DNA of 64,000 bases from assembly GCA_020747015.1 (NCBI GenBank), contig JAGTJM010000054.1, forward strand, positions 124,001 through 188,000, written 5' to 3'. Position numbers and translations under genes: made by a program. Positions 35,201 through 46,381 of the stretch are shown here, piece by piece; the stretch's first letter is position 1, and every line of letters starts with the position of its first letter. This DNA comes from Pyrenochaeta sp. MPI-SDFR-AT-0127 (lineage: Eukaryota; Ascomycota; Dothideomycetes; Pleosporales; Cucurbitariaceae). A model generated the notes under the pieces. The model made no database searches. It saw nothing but the letters and a program-made list of their open reading frames with translations, and had not been told where the DNA came from.

Positions 35201-35756
35201 GGAGGAAGCACAAGCAAATAAGCAGCGCCGTCGCGACCAACATCTCCGCGCCCAAGCTACGGGCAAAGCCGCCGAAGAAGCGCGCCGCGCCGCGCTCGAG
35301 AATGCCAACCAGGACGACGATGATGAAGGCGACGAAGTATTGAAGACGAATCTGCAGAACCTCGATGCTTTTACAGGCCGACCACTTCCAGGTGACGACC
35401 TGCTCTCTGCAATCCCCATCTGTGCTCCATGGTCTGCGCTATCAGCCTACAAATACAAAGCGAAAATCCAACCGGGTTCTACCAAGCGTGGTAAAGCCGT
35501 TAAAGAAGTTCTCACCATCTGGGACCACGCAGGCAAAGACACCAAGGCAACAGACAAACTCAGTCAAGATGTGGAGCGCATATGGCCCAGGGAGATGGAA
35601 TTAATCAGGAATTGGAAAGAGACAGAAGTCGTAGGTGTTGTGCCTGTAAGTAAGGTAAGAGTTATGATTGCGGGCGGAAGGAGAGGTGCGGAGCTAGCGA
35701 AGGGCAAAGGTGGGAATAAGAGTAAGAGAGGTGGTCGGGGATCGAAGAAGAAGTGA
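32247..35756 (+). CDS. RQC2: Ribosome quality control protein Rqc2/NEMF
   Basis: Three exons, 32247-32279 (33 bp), 32325-32393 and 32451-35756, with introns of 45 and 57 bp, encode 1135 aa, close to other fungal members. The start MKQRFSSLDVKVIAHEL is the NFACT-N hallmark. A coiled coil follows (KLTEREQQAKKKLEKARKEH), then the NFACT-R domain from about residue 570 (VYVHADLKGAVPMIIKN, SEAWDSKAVMSAWWV). A long acidic linker with DDDFPDAK repeats and a basic stretch precede the NFACT-C domain (PICAPWSALSAYKYKAKIQP, about 1020). The tail is Gly/Lys-rich. The protein binds stalled 60S subunits carrying peptidyl-tRNA, helps recruit the E3 Ltn1, and templates C-terminal Ala/Thr (CAT) tails. It acts in the cytosol. 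The acidic linker is longer and more repetitive than I would expect. Confidence 0.95.
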
Positions 35757-36380
35757 AGTGTATATAGTAAGGTGTCCAAGTGCCCTGTGTTGTATCTCAA
35801 GGCATTGGACGAGTATCCTCAGCGGCTTCACCAGGTAGGAGCTTGGATAATTTCAGACCGTGAGGACGAGAAATTCAATATAAAAAGTACTAAAGGCATA
35901 CAAACTCTCCACCAACCCTTCCCTTCAGCACGAATCACTCTCGCACGAATAACCGATATACCCATCACGATGCGGCTAATTCCGCAGTTCAGCTCCAGGC
36001 GCCACGAAAGGGGAGTGGGACATGAACCAATCACCAAGGGGATCAGCTGCCATGTCCGCCAAGGTTATACCTTTCTTGTCCTGGAGACCAAGCTGTCGTG
36101 CGCCGTTATGCGCCTCCGATCCACGATAGCTGACCGTGCAGAACACGGTTGCAGCAATAAAGCGCGGGGCATAAGGACAGCGGTGCGCACATGCTGATGA
36201 GCTGGCAACCTTTTCTTTGGTAACTTGGCAACATCTCTCACTCAATGGGATAGATCTAAAATCAGTCTGATTGTCTTGCACTACTAATTCCTTCACATCG
36301 CTGTCACTCTTGACTGAATCACTCCAATTCGCTGCCTCCACTCATCACACCTTTCCCCTTCCTCTCCAACTAACGCAACA
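35757..36380. other. Intergenic region
   Basis: About 620 bp after Rqc2. A plus-strand frame at 35772-36197 and a minus-strand frame at 35976-36341 overlap and show no domain. It contains the Rqc2 3' UTR and the presumed promoter of the small membrane protein. Confidence 0.45.
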
Positions 36381-36824
36381 ATGCTCCCTAGCATCAGCAG
36401 AGCATCAATACATACAACCACCTTCCCCACCCCAACACCAGCATCAACCCCGCTCTCAAACACAACCAAAACCCCAGACCACCCCTTCTCCTGGGCAAAA
36501 GTCATCGGCCTGGCCATTGGCTTTGTTGCCCTCTTCTGCGCCCTGACAGGATGTATCTGGTGGCTGGTGCGCTGGTGTGTCCGGGGCCGCTTGCGTGGCA
36601 GAAGGCGGCGGATTGGCAATATGATGGGTTTGGGGATTTGGGATCGGGAAGGGCGGAAGGGCAAGTTTGTTACGATCGAGGAGCAGGAGCTTGAGATGGA
36701 GGGGTGGGAGGATGCGGGACGGGGGGATGCGGGAAGAGGGGGAGATGGCGGGTATAGAGATCAGAGGGATGGGGACAGGCGGACAGAGAGCTTTGATGAG
36801 GGGAGGCGGTTGGTGAGGATGTGA
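36381..36824 (+). CDS. Hypothetical single-pass membrane protein, 147 aa
   Basis: A single exon from ATG 36381 (context caacaATGctc). The first 37 residues are Ser/Thr/Pro-rich with no acids, a span of about 20 hydrophobic residues follows (VIGLAIGFVALFCALTGCIW), and then a strongly basic cluster (RWCVRGRLRGRRRR). This predicts one membrane helix with an outside N-terminus and a cytosolic tail that is acidic, then Gly/Arg/Asp-rich. The Ser/Thr-rich outer segment could be glycosylated. The design resembles small fungal plasma-membrane proteins of unknown role. No family is recognised. The tail is simple in sequence (repeated GRGDAGRG), so the reading frame may be less certain there. Confidence 0.5.
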   Translation: MLPSISRASIHTTTFPTPTPASTPLSNTTKTPDHPFSWAKVIGLAIGFVALFCALTGCIWWLVRWCVRGRLRGRRRRIGNMMGLGIWDREGRKGKFVTIEEQELEMEGWEDAGRGDAGRGGDGGYRDQRDGDRRTESFDEGRRLVRM

Positions 36825-37568
36825 TGGTGGTTGATTGGTTGCGGATTGGTCGGGAATTGCATTACTTCGTCTACGCAATGGTACGATACTGTTTTTCGGA
36901 ATTTGAAGGGAATGTTTTCAGTAAGATGGACGAATCTGCTACACGACTTTCAGTTCAGCGTGGTGATTCTTCGCACATCGTAGAAATGCTCCATGCACCG
37001 ACGGAGCCTAATGGCAGAGAGTCTCTTGGCGACTTGAAGGATACGAACTGTGTCCATAGTGAGGTTGACCTGGATCTGCTGTGGCTAGGCTGCTAGAGGG
37101 CCAATGACGACCAGCCTTGAAGATATTCAGCCCAATAAACGTAGCATCAGCTGTCCACAATGGAGGGAGAGACTTTTTCTATATCCGCTGCCGGCATCTT
37201 GGATTCTGAGCGAAAAGTAAACTGCAGAGGCAGGACAGATGTTGGCGTAAGTGAGTTGCATTATTTGAGCATCATTATTTTCAAAGGCATGAAAGGACAA
37301 TGGTAAAGACTGTTCGTACTATTCAGTGCGACATCAAGGTTGGATTTGAGTTTTGGTTACATCCGAAATTAGTTATTTCAACCTACGGACTTTCCATAGA
37401 TCCATGAATCGGGATATTAGTCATTTGGGTAAAAAAAAACATTATTTGTCACAAGGGTTTTGTTAGAGTTGAACGTTCTCTTTTCTTAGGGATTTATCTG
37501 ACCACGCATCGTTCAGTTCCAAAGTCGTCCATTTGTGGATATCCAGGTCCAAAGCTGCCACCAGAATG
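36825..37568. other. Convergent intergenic region
   Basis: About 740 bp between the small membrane protein and the stop of the Clr5-ankyrin gene. Short frames at 36821-37096 (plus) and 37463-37660 (minus) have no recognisable content. A run of eight A lies near 37431. Confidence 0.45.
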
Positions 37569-40466
37569 CTACATTCCGTGGTCTTCAAAATTGTCTTCAT
37601 ACATGTTCTCATCTTCACCTTCATCTTCATCCCACTCACAGTGATGACAGACTTCCCCATCTGAATCTATATTCTCGTCCAAATTAGAGTAGTCGGAATC
37701 GTCGTCATCAATACTGTTGTAAGAGATCTCGCAGTCCTCCGAAAAGCAAGTGCAGATGCTCTTGCGAACATTATCTTCGCTAGATTCCGTGCTTTCATAT
37801 TGGGGAGCTAGCCATTCTTCATCATCCCACGTAGGACACAAATGCTCTTGCCCTTCCCAGAGCTTCTCAAAGTCCTGCCGAGTATAACCACCGCCATATA
37901 TTCTTTTCCGAGAGTGGCCCTCTCTGAAATCAGAGATTTTGTAGCCGCAAGAAAAAAGTGCGACATCGAAGAGGTCCCCCCGATATGTACCGAGAGATTC
38001 ATTAGAGCATTTTTCGAGGCACGTTTCAGAGTAAGCGATGTCTGAGACAGATCTACCGAAATAATCTATCGCGTGTATATCTGCACCTCTGCATATAAGA
38101 AATACTAGAGGGTCTTTCCAATTTTCCACACATGGAGCCCGAAACATTCTACCGAAGAATGCGTGTAGACAGGTAGAGCCGATTGGATTTCTGTCATCAA
38201 TGCTGCATCCTTTATTTAGGAGAAAACTTAATCTCTTAGTATACCGTTTCGGATCAAACAAAGCCCGTTCTCTTTCACTTGTGCTGCAAATATTTAATAG
38301 TGGATTGTTCCCACCACCATCTAAGGTTGTGGGGAGGCCAAAAGGAAGGCTATGCGTGAACATCTGGAGTAGTATTTTTATCGGTCTTTATCTTTATTAG
38401 ACTTCGAAATACTTCCGCAAATTCATTGTGTAACTTACTAAGGGATTATCCATGTCTACAATTGATGATAGGGGATTGATGTTGCCAACAGAGTCAAGAG
38501 TTGGGTCTGCCCCTGCCTCCAGAAGAATATTTGTTGTTCTGTCGAGATAGCGCCTTGTTGCAAGTAGAAGAGGGGTACTAGGTTGTAAGATTAGCCTTAT
38601 CATTCTGGCTGGGCTTTTAATTGCTCTAGAAACAGTATAGGCATACATCGTTGTTGGATATCCTTCCTTGTATTCATGCTTCGCAAACTCGTCCACATCT
38701 AATCCGTTCTGAACAAGAAATTGACACATGGATGGATTCTTTATGGCGTACTTCACTCTTGTTAGCGAAATATATATGAGAACATACATGACCACCACTC
38801 ACATGGAGAAGTGATATCCCGTCAATGTCATGATCGTGCAGGCCAGCTTTTCCTGTGGCAAACAACCGCAACAGATCCTCAACCTCACCTGTGGCAGCAA
38901 CGCGAAAAACTAAAGAATCTTTTGGAAGGATGCTATTGACAATTAATCCTGGAATGCCTGATAAACTGTCGTAGAGCGTTTGTATCTGGCTTACAGACAC
39001 GGTGAACATGGTATGCGAGTCCTTCGGTTGAAAGCGGATTCTTGTTGTGATTTCGCTACTATTATTCCCAGAGACACCCATTGACTCAAAGTTGTGGTAG
39101 CTCAATCGTATTTCTTGCTGTTTGTTTGTTGTCACCATAAACGTCCCGTGCCTAGTGCGGATCGACTTTTCTTTTCGTTGTTGGACAATCATTATCTCCG
39201 GAGCAATAACACCCAACAATCCTATGGAACCTATCACTCGAGTGTTATGAAATTTCTATCTTGTTCATACAAGGCGTCTCACCTTTGCAATTTATAGCTA
39301 TTTTTGAAGCAGCCGAAACTTCGCTATTTGCGAGCATCAACTCTTGCCCGACATCAGGTCCTATCTCTGAGCCACAGCCTTTGCATATGATTTCCGACTT
39401 TGCATTGGCGAACTGCGTTAGTCGTGAAATGCTTTCCTCAAAACGGTTCTCGATGTTAGCGTTTCCAAAGTCGAGATGATTTCGAGACCCCGAGAGATGG
39501 GGAGGAGCAGGGAATTCTTCACTCCTTGGTGGTATGCCGGATGTAGATAGCAGCTGTGAGAACTCCGAGCCTGAAGTGACTCCGGTAATGTCGAAGACTG
39601 GTGAGGATCTGGATCCATTGCTCAAGCATGGTGAATAAAAGGCAGATAAGATGTTATTCAATAGTGATGATTCATCTGAGGTATTGAGCGATGCGGGATT
39701 TCTCGACATTTGCTGCGTTTCCAGCTCCATTGGAAGGACATCATGTACGGGCTCTGGCAAAAGTGGAGGCGCAGAGACCAGTTCGGTCCCTGGAGTCATG
39801 AAAGGGAAGGGTGATTGCAAATTGGGAGACTGAATGGTAAGAGATATCGTCGAATTAAAAAGCGGGCTCCTGAGCACAGCTGATTCGAAGACGGGAGAGG
39901 GACTGGTGATGGAAGGTGTTGGTGTTCGAGCAATCAGGCCAGGGGGCGTGCCTTTGCAATATAAGAAAACGCATTGAACGGTACCAGTGGTTTGGAAGAA
40001 GCTTACCCACTTCAGAAAATGTCTCGTTCTCGGTAATTTTTCCTTCCTTCAGCATACGGGCTACCCACTTCTCAATTTTGTGGTCTGGAAGAGTCTCTCC
40101 ATTGATTTGAAACTTTGTGGGTCTCCCTGGTGCGTCGTGTTCTCGTTCTCTCTTCTTCTTGAGTACGGCCTTGTATGTGGAGGATTTGATGTTCTTAGAA
40201 TCGGCACCCCAGTCGCGTATTTTTGTCTTATACAGCTTCTCGCTGTTCAGAGTTAGGGGCGAATGTAGCATAAATAGAACTCATTCATACCTTGCTTTGA
40301 AGTTGTAATCATCCTGCATCGTTCGCATTACGTCCTTGAGCTTATTGTTTGCATAGAGCTTGCATATAGTGTCCTTCAACCGCTCCCAGTCCGGATCATT
40401 ACCTTGACGTGAAGGACGAGGGAGGGCGGAAGGCTGAGCCTGAAAAGGGAACAAAGGAAGCGACAT
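37569..40466 (-). CDS. Clr5-domain protein with ankyrin repeats and acidic C-terminus
   Basis: Six exons, 40291-40466, 40007-40242, 39283-39951, 38803-39230, 38439-38750 and 37569-38363. All five introns (48-75 bp) have GT-AG ends, and the total is 872 codons (871 aa). The N-terminal Clr5 domain spans the first splice: DPDWERLKDTICKLYANNKL, then after joining SEKLYKTKIRDWGADSKN. A Ser/Pro-rich linker carries a CxxC (IICKGCGSEIG). Ankyrin-type helices follow: DIDGISLLH joined to YAIKNPSMCQFLVQNGLDVD, TPLLLATRRY with TNILLEAGADPTLD, and FLLNKGCSIDDRNPIGSTCL with VFLICRGADIHAIDYFG. The last 80 residues are very acidic (SIDDDDSDYSNLDENIDSDG). Clr5 was named after a fission yeast silencing factor, and Clr5-ankyrin proteins are abundant and variable in filamentous fungi; the role here is unknown. 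A minus-strand TATA box lies about 65 bp upstream. Confidence 0.85.
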
Positions 40467-40527
40467 AGCTGTTCAGATGATTGTAAATGGTGAAATATAT
40501 GTTCCAATCTTGCGAGGGATGCATGGA

Positions 40528-40541
40528 TCTTATATAGAGCA
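40528..40541 (-). promoter_or_regulatory. TATA box of the Clr5-ankyrin gene
   Basis: On the minus strand the sequence reads CTATATAAGATCC, ending about 65 bp upstream of the ATG at 40466. The spacing and sequence suit a TATA box. No other element was identified with confidence. Confidence 0.5.
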
Positions 40542-42393
40542 GCAAGAAATAAACATGTGCCAGGGAAGAAGGCAAGGCAATCGGGCAGTGAATCTTGCCG
40601 GATGACCTACACCTAAAGGAGCTACAGCTCAGGCTCGCGTGGCGCTTGAACCAGGCATGTTCTTGCATACCCACCAATGAAGGCTGGGAGAAAAGTACCT
40701 TGCAGAATCTGGGGGCAGGCTGATTCGCTGAACAAAAGTTCCATGCAGCTGCAGATCACTGCTCAACACCAATGACAAGAAGTCGCGCGGTAGCACTGCT
40801 ACGTAGTAGCATTTCAACAAGCGAGCACCCATGATTCGAGACGGATCGGTGAGAGAACCGGTGTGCCACAATAGGCAATTGCAAAAGATCCACGCATCAA
40901 TCCTGGAACAGGCATGTCTTGGAAACGTGATGTGGCGTGCATACGCCCAACGCCTCCCCGAATATTAACGGCTCCTGCTACAAACCAATCAAGACCATTT
41001 GCAAAAGTTCTTTGCTTAAGTGCAACACAAAGTGGATTCACGGACATACCGAGCCACAGACTTCATACCCGTTTTGATTTCGTGTCCATTGCACGCACAA
41101 GTTCCATGCAGGGTGGCGCAGTCAGATCCTTGCGGTCTTATTCGCCATGTGCACAAGTTCCTGGCAGTGTGTTGTAGGGCGTGAAGGTAACGTGGGAGCA
41201 TTGCTAGTTCCTACCACCCCTCTTTGCACAAGTTCTTTGCAGTAGGCTCATGCAATTGGACTTGTTGGCAATCCTGCAGACCGTCATGGCGGCCTCATTG
41301 AGGTATATAGAGGCCAGGACATTTCGTCCAAAAGGACAAAACAATCAAGATATTCAGCCATCAAGCCAGAGAGCAGTTGCATTACCGAAAACCCTCTGAA
41401 CTTGTATTTGGTCAGATCAAAGAATCCAATGCCACCAACCAATTCCCATGGCGAGCAAGACAGCGGCAACCGCATGACGGACTTGAGCGGTGAAAACCAC
41501 AACTCAAGCGCTCACGTGAGTTCTACCCTTCCCAGTCTAGAAGATGCCATTCCACTAATCTGGATGCCGTAGCCTCCCCACCCTCTGACTCAATGGTTGA
41601 ACCAGCAGCCTCGTGAGGATCACTGGACGCCACTTGGTCTTGAGAATTCTTCTCAGAAGGACAACACCAGGGCAGAAAATGCCACTAAAAATAAAGAGAA
41701 CAGAGAGAAGGCAGCGTGATGAGGCTCTGGACATGGATTTGGGAGGCAGAGGGCTTAGCTGGATAGGAAGGATATGAAAGAGAGAGGAGTTTGGATAAAA
41801 CGTTTAGACGTGGACATGATGAGATTGTGGAAAGAGATTTCCGTAGAGCGAGAGATTAGAGGGCAGGGAAAGAGGAGGGAAGACTATCTAAGTTAGAAAC
41901 TATTGTATCTCTTCACTACACGCGTTGAGGCACAACATCATACTTTACTGTCTTCAAAGTCCCACGACAACTCAAAATAGTCTGAAGGTCTTGCTTCAAG
42001 CGCAATCCCTAGATTACCCACTCATCACTGAGTGAGTTGTGACAACATACTGCAGATCTAAAGAAGAAATCGCATGAAATGCTGGAAAACTAATTACAAT
42101 AGAATGCAGGGGAAAAAGCGATGATACGAACATTGTGGAAAGGAACAGGCTGAGAGAGTCTGTTACAAGAAGACGAGAGGGATGGTCATAAGGGGTATAT
42201 TTGCTTGCAACTTGTCATAGACTAGTGCTGTAGGAGATCTAGTTACTGGTGGGGCCGAATCGCACACAGCCCATCTACCCAAGGAAGATACGTCACTCCG
42301 AACGTCCGTCGCATGCTGTGCTATCGTAAATCGTCGTAAACCTTGAGATATGCCATTGTGTGGGGTGGGAAGTGAAGCCTACGTTGATGCTGA
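40542..42393. other. Repeat-bearing intergenic region
   Basis: About 1.85 kb between two minus-strand genes. Its left part holds the degenerate repeats listed separately. A second TATATAGAG element, in plus orientation, is at about 41299. From 41650 to 41900 the plus strand is purine-rich. Small frames at 40914-41177 and 41284-41502 lack any domain. Confidence 0.5.
40688..41242. repeat. Seven degenerate copies of a 16-18 bp motif
   Basis: Copies of approximately gcacaagttcctTGCAG occur at 40688-40705, 40731-40748, 40881-40896, 41001-41016, 41095-41111, 41151-41167 and 41226-41242, all in the same orientation. The best three (41095, 41151, 41226) share GCACAAGTTC exactly and end GCAG; the older-looking ones have AAAAG in place of ACAAG. 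Spacing is irregular (about 42, 150, 120, 94, 56 and 75 bp). The sequence between copies is not obviously related. Could be a cluster of regulatory protein sites, or remnants of a decayed tandem repeat or repeated coding domain. Confidence 0.6.
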
Positions 42394-44248
42394 TCATTGC
42401 GTAGCTGCTTTCAGTGGTTGGCGGACAGGAAGATCCTTTTCCACAGCGTCGGCTTTACTTTTCTGGGCCTCGATAGCTGTTGCAGGATCGGACTCCTTAT
42501 CCTTGGTCGGGATGCTGTCTTGTTCTGTCAATGGTGCACCGTCCGCGGCACCATTTGCGTCGGTCTGTTCTACCATGGAAGGGTTTACGCCAGTGTCTGG
42601 TCTTGATGTGCTGACGCTGCCGAATCGTACCTTCCGGTCTGCGGAAGCTGAAATCCTCCTCAGCTCCGTAACAAAGGACTCACCCCACCAGGCACTGAAG
42701 ATGGTTAGCTCAGGATTAAGTGATTGCTGAAAGAGGGCACTCACCTAGTGTACTTCCTGACGTATTTCGACAGTTTCTGGTAGTTTAAGGTCCTTTGCTC
42801 GTCTCCCATAGTTACAGCATCATGGATGGCATCTGCAAGTTCCTCCGTATTCCAGGGGTTAACGATGAGGCTGCCGTTCAAGCTTTGCGCGGCACCGGTA
42901 AACTCAGACAAGATCATGACGCCATGTCGCTTTTCCTGCGTGGCGATATACTCATAGGACACCAAATTCATACCATCGCGGGTTGATGAGACAAGGCAAA
43001 CATCGGAGACGGAGTAAAGCGCAATGAGTTCGTCGAAGGAGACTGATTTGTGCATGAAGTGGATGGGCATAAACTCGACGGTGCCGAACTTGCCGTTGAT
43101 GCGGCCAACAAGCTCGTTGACGACAGCGCGTAGGTTCTGGTACTCCTCGACATCTTGACGGGAGGGAACGGCGACCTGGACAAGGACGACTTTGCCAATC
43201 CACTCAGGATGTTCGGTAAGGAAGACCTCGAGGGCATGCAGTTTCTGGGGCACACCCTTGATGTAGTCGAGGCGATCGACACCGACGATCAGCTTTACGC
43301 CCTGGAACTTTTTCTCAAGCGCTGCTATACGCTCTTGTACCTTTGGCTTCTGGAGGCCTTCATCGAACTTCTCAGGGTCGATACCGATCGGAAAGGCCCC
43401 AACGGTGACAACTTTGCCTTGGAACTCGACGCCGTTTGGTGTTGTTGCGAGTCCCCTAGCCCAAATCAGTAATGATAGCATATAGTTTATGAAAGGATAC
43501 TTACAATATACGCGAACAACTGCTGAGGAAGTGACGAGCGTAGTCATATGTGTGGAAGCCGATCAGGTCGCAGTGAAGTACGCCAAGCAGAATCTCATTT
43601 CGAACGGGGAGGATACGGTAGATTTCTGAGCTTGGGAAAGGTGTATGCAGGAAGAAGCCAATCTTGACATTCTTCTTGGTGTTTCCTATCTCCTCACGCA
43701 GCATGGCAGGCATGAGCATGAGGTGGTAGTCATGCACCCAGATCATGTCGTTGTCTTGTACGTCCATTGCAACGGCCTTTGCGAACAAGCGGTTGGCGTC
43801 GGTATATCCTTCCCAAGCAGATTCGTCGAAGGTGATCTCACCGGGGTGGTAGTGGAAAAGCGGCCACATGATGGCATCTGAGGACTATTGTTAGACGTGA
43901 TAAGTGCAAGCTCTTCACTGGGGATATCTCACTGGAAAATCCATTGTAATGTCGGTCTGCGAGTTCATCGTCGAGCATGATGGGGACCGCGTTGTACTCC
44001 TCCTTAAGCTGATCTTTGAGGCCCGACACCTCGCCCTCTGGGACCTCCAAACCTGGCCAGCCATACCACTGGAAGGTGGTTGTTTTTGATAATCCGCTCA
44101 GTCCACTGACTAGTCCACCAGAGGACATGGACATTTCGTACTTGCCCTCATCTGAGCGCTTGATGGTGATGGGCAGGCGGTTTGAGACGAGCAAGAGGCG
44201 GCCTTCATGTGTCTGGCGCCTCACGAGCTTCGTTGGTCTGTCGGTCAT
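42394..44248 (-). CDS. TPS1: Alpha,alpha-trehalose-phosphate synthase (UDP-forming)
   Basis: Four exons, 43933-44248, 43505-43877, 42745-43455 and 42394-42694, with introns of 49-55 bp, give 566 aa. It is a GT-B glycosyltransferase of family GT20 that makes trehalose-6-phosphate from UDP-glucose and glucose-6-phosphate in the cytosol. Visible motifs: LLVSNRLPITIKR and the GGLVSGL loop at the N-terminus, WPLFHYHPGE, DYHLMLMPAML, GVDRLDYIKGVPQKL and DGMNLVSYEYIATQ, then NPWNTEELADAI. Each splice restores a conserved block, for example CSRIL to GLATTPNGVEFQGK. The C-terminal extension after WGESFVTELRRIS is about 90 residues, Ser/Asp/Lys-rich, longer than in yeast Tps1. There is no phosphatase domain, so this is the synthase only. 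It shares an 830 bp divergent promoter with the HIRIP3-like gene. Confidence 0.96.
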
Positions 44249-45075
44249 GGTCGCGATGTATGCTGTGGCAAGGGTTGCGGTTGGTGGGGAGGAACCCGGG
44301 AAATTCCAGAGTGTGGTGGCTCACTCTTGTCGAGCAGGTATTTGTTGGGCGAGAGGGAGGAACTAGCCGATCTCAACGTAAAATCAGCAGGCCGGTGGGC
44401 GAGATGGCAGGAGGTTCCAAAGTATCAGGCGCGAGAGGCTACGGAGGAAGGCCTTTAACTTTGGAGCGCTTGGGTGACGACAGGATGATATTGGTGGTGA
44501 GGGCCCAATGGGGCCAGAAGTGGGTTCTCGCGAATTCTGGGATTCGACAGGCGGGAACCAAGAGGGCACAATCGCAGGGAAAAGCTGCAGCGAGGACAGG
44601 AATAAGGTTAGACTGGGCTAGGGCTAATCGAGGACGGGACTGGCGGCATGCAGGGTGGGAGGTGACGGGGTGGGCATTTGATCGAGGCGGTTGCCGGCCA
44701 GCTGTGTGAAACTTGGGAAATAAATGTGACGTCGGTTGGTGAGCACGCAGACCGGGAGGGCAGTCCGTGGGCGGCGGCGGGGATCACACAGACCATGGCT
44801 GGCGCGTTGTGCCGTGCGAGCCATGGAGAATCCCATTTGCTCGACGGCGGGAGTCAGATTTTAGGGCTTCCAAAGGTACACTTGAGGCTGAATTCCATGT
44901 TTCGACCTTGGTTTTGCCCATGAACAAACCCCTGGGCTCCACGCCGCCCACTTGACGCAATTGGGTGCCCCGCGGAGTCACGTGCGCGCTACAGGGGGGC
45001 GTTCCTGTCCTAGCCGTCGAGCTACGCCATTGCGCGCCCGTCGCGTCGATCACCAACGGCCACAACACCGCCAAC
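44249..45075. promoter_or_regulatory. Shared divergent promoter of TPS1 and the HIRIP3-like gene
   Basis: The two start codons face away from each other across 827 bp. The part nearest the HIRIP3-like gene holds a palindromic CACGTG at 44979-44984, an AGGGG at 44993-44997 and a CCCCT at 44929-44933. AGGGG/CCCCT is the yeast stress response element that controls trehalose synthesis genes, but pentamers occur often by chance. No TATA box is obvious for either gene. Confidence 0.35.
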
Positions 45076-46381
45076 ATGTCGAATTCGGACCGCGACGTGC
45101 CCTCAGAGACGACAATCTCGGACAGGCTTCGAGATGTCGTCATTGCGATTCACAAGAGCGGCAAGACGGATGATTTGACCGTCAAGCGCGTGAGGGCGCG
45201 TGTGGAGAAGGAGCTTGGCCTGGACGAGGGATTCTTCAAGACAGACTCGAGCTGGAAGGGAAAGAGCCAGGCTGCCATTGTCGAGGCAGTGGTAAGTGCA
45301 TCCAACTGGAATGGCAGCACACGTCTGACTCGTTGAGCAGGAAAAGTACTGTAGCGATGAGCCTACGCCGAAGCAAACACCAAAGAAAGCGGCTGCGAAA
45401 CCGAAACCGAAGCCAGCCGAGAAGAAAACAAAAGCAACAGGTGACAGTGCTCGAGGAGTGAAACGGAAAGCTGCAGCGCCAGCCAAGAAACCAAAGAAGC
45501 GGAGAAAGGCCTCCTCAGACGAAGAATCCGAGGCTGAGCTATCAGAACCTCCTGCTGAACCGTCCGACGTTGAGAGCGAACTTCCTACGAAGCCGATAAG
45601 ACGAGGGAAGAAGATTGTAGCAGAAGACTCAGATGAAGATGATGGAGCACCGACGGCTACAAAGAGAGCAACCAAACCTGTAGTGGCAGACGAGAGCGAT
45701 GACGAGTCTGAATCGCCAGCCAACAAGACAGAAACAGTGCCCCCACCAGGAAAGACAGGAGATATGTCAGAGAGCGAGCTGTCAGAGCTGATCGACGAGT
45801 CACCTGCGAAGAAGCCTCGCAAGAAGAAGGAATCTGCCGCTAAGGCCAAGAAAGAGAAAGCGCCTGCGAAACCAAAAGCTACAGCCACGAAATCCAAGGC
45901 TACCGATGGCCCAGATGAAGCAGAGATTAAGCGACTACAAGGTTGGCTTGTCAAATGTGGAATCCGCAAAGTCTGGTCTCGAGACCCAGAGCTGTCTGCA
46001 TGTGATACCTCCAAGGACAAGATCAGGGTCCTTAAAAACATGCTGAAAGATGTCGGCATGGACGGCAAGTACTCGAACGAGAAAGCAGCCACAATCAAAG
46101 AGAAGCGAGAGTTCGCAAAAGATCTCGCTGCAATCCAAGAAGGCGAGCTCGCTTGGGGCAAGACCACCGAAGTCACTACTACAGGACGACCCAGCCGAAG
46201 GGCAGCCGCTAGGCCTGTGCCCCAGCAGAAGGTTATCCTTAGCGATGATAGTGATGAGGGCGGTGATAAAGACGACAAGGAGTCCAGCGATGACGACGAT
46301 GACGACGACGACGATGTACAAGGCGACTCAGAAGACGATGACGATAAGGACGATGACAGTGCAGCTGATGATTCCGACTGA
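45076..46381 (+). CDS. DEK_C / HIRIP3-like chromatin protein
   Basis: Two exons, 45076-45291 and 45341-46381, with a 49 bp intron (GTAAGT, branch CTGAC), give 418 aa. Residues 15-72 form a DEK C-terminal-type helical domain (ISDRLRDVVIAIHKSG, VRARVEKELGLDEGFFK). A long Lys/Ala-rich and acidic low-complexity middle follows. The conserved C-terminal part (EIKRLQGWLVKCGIRKVWSR, DKIRVLKNMLKDVGMDGKYS) resembles human HIRIP3, and the next stretch, QQKVILSDDSDEG, resembles its CHZ-type histone-binding motif. The last 45 residues are almost all Asp/Glu/Ser. A nuclear histone chaperone role is therefore likely, by family knowledge. The acidic tail has a run of nine Asp. Confidence 0.75.

Noticed and set aside
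40914..41177. 87-residue plus-strand frame within the repeat region
   Set aside because: It crosses three repeat copies in a frame without any recognisable domain; the repeats explain the pattern better.
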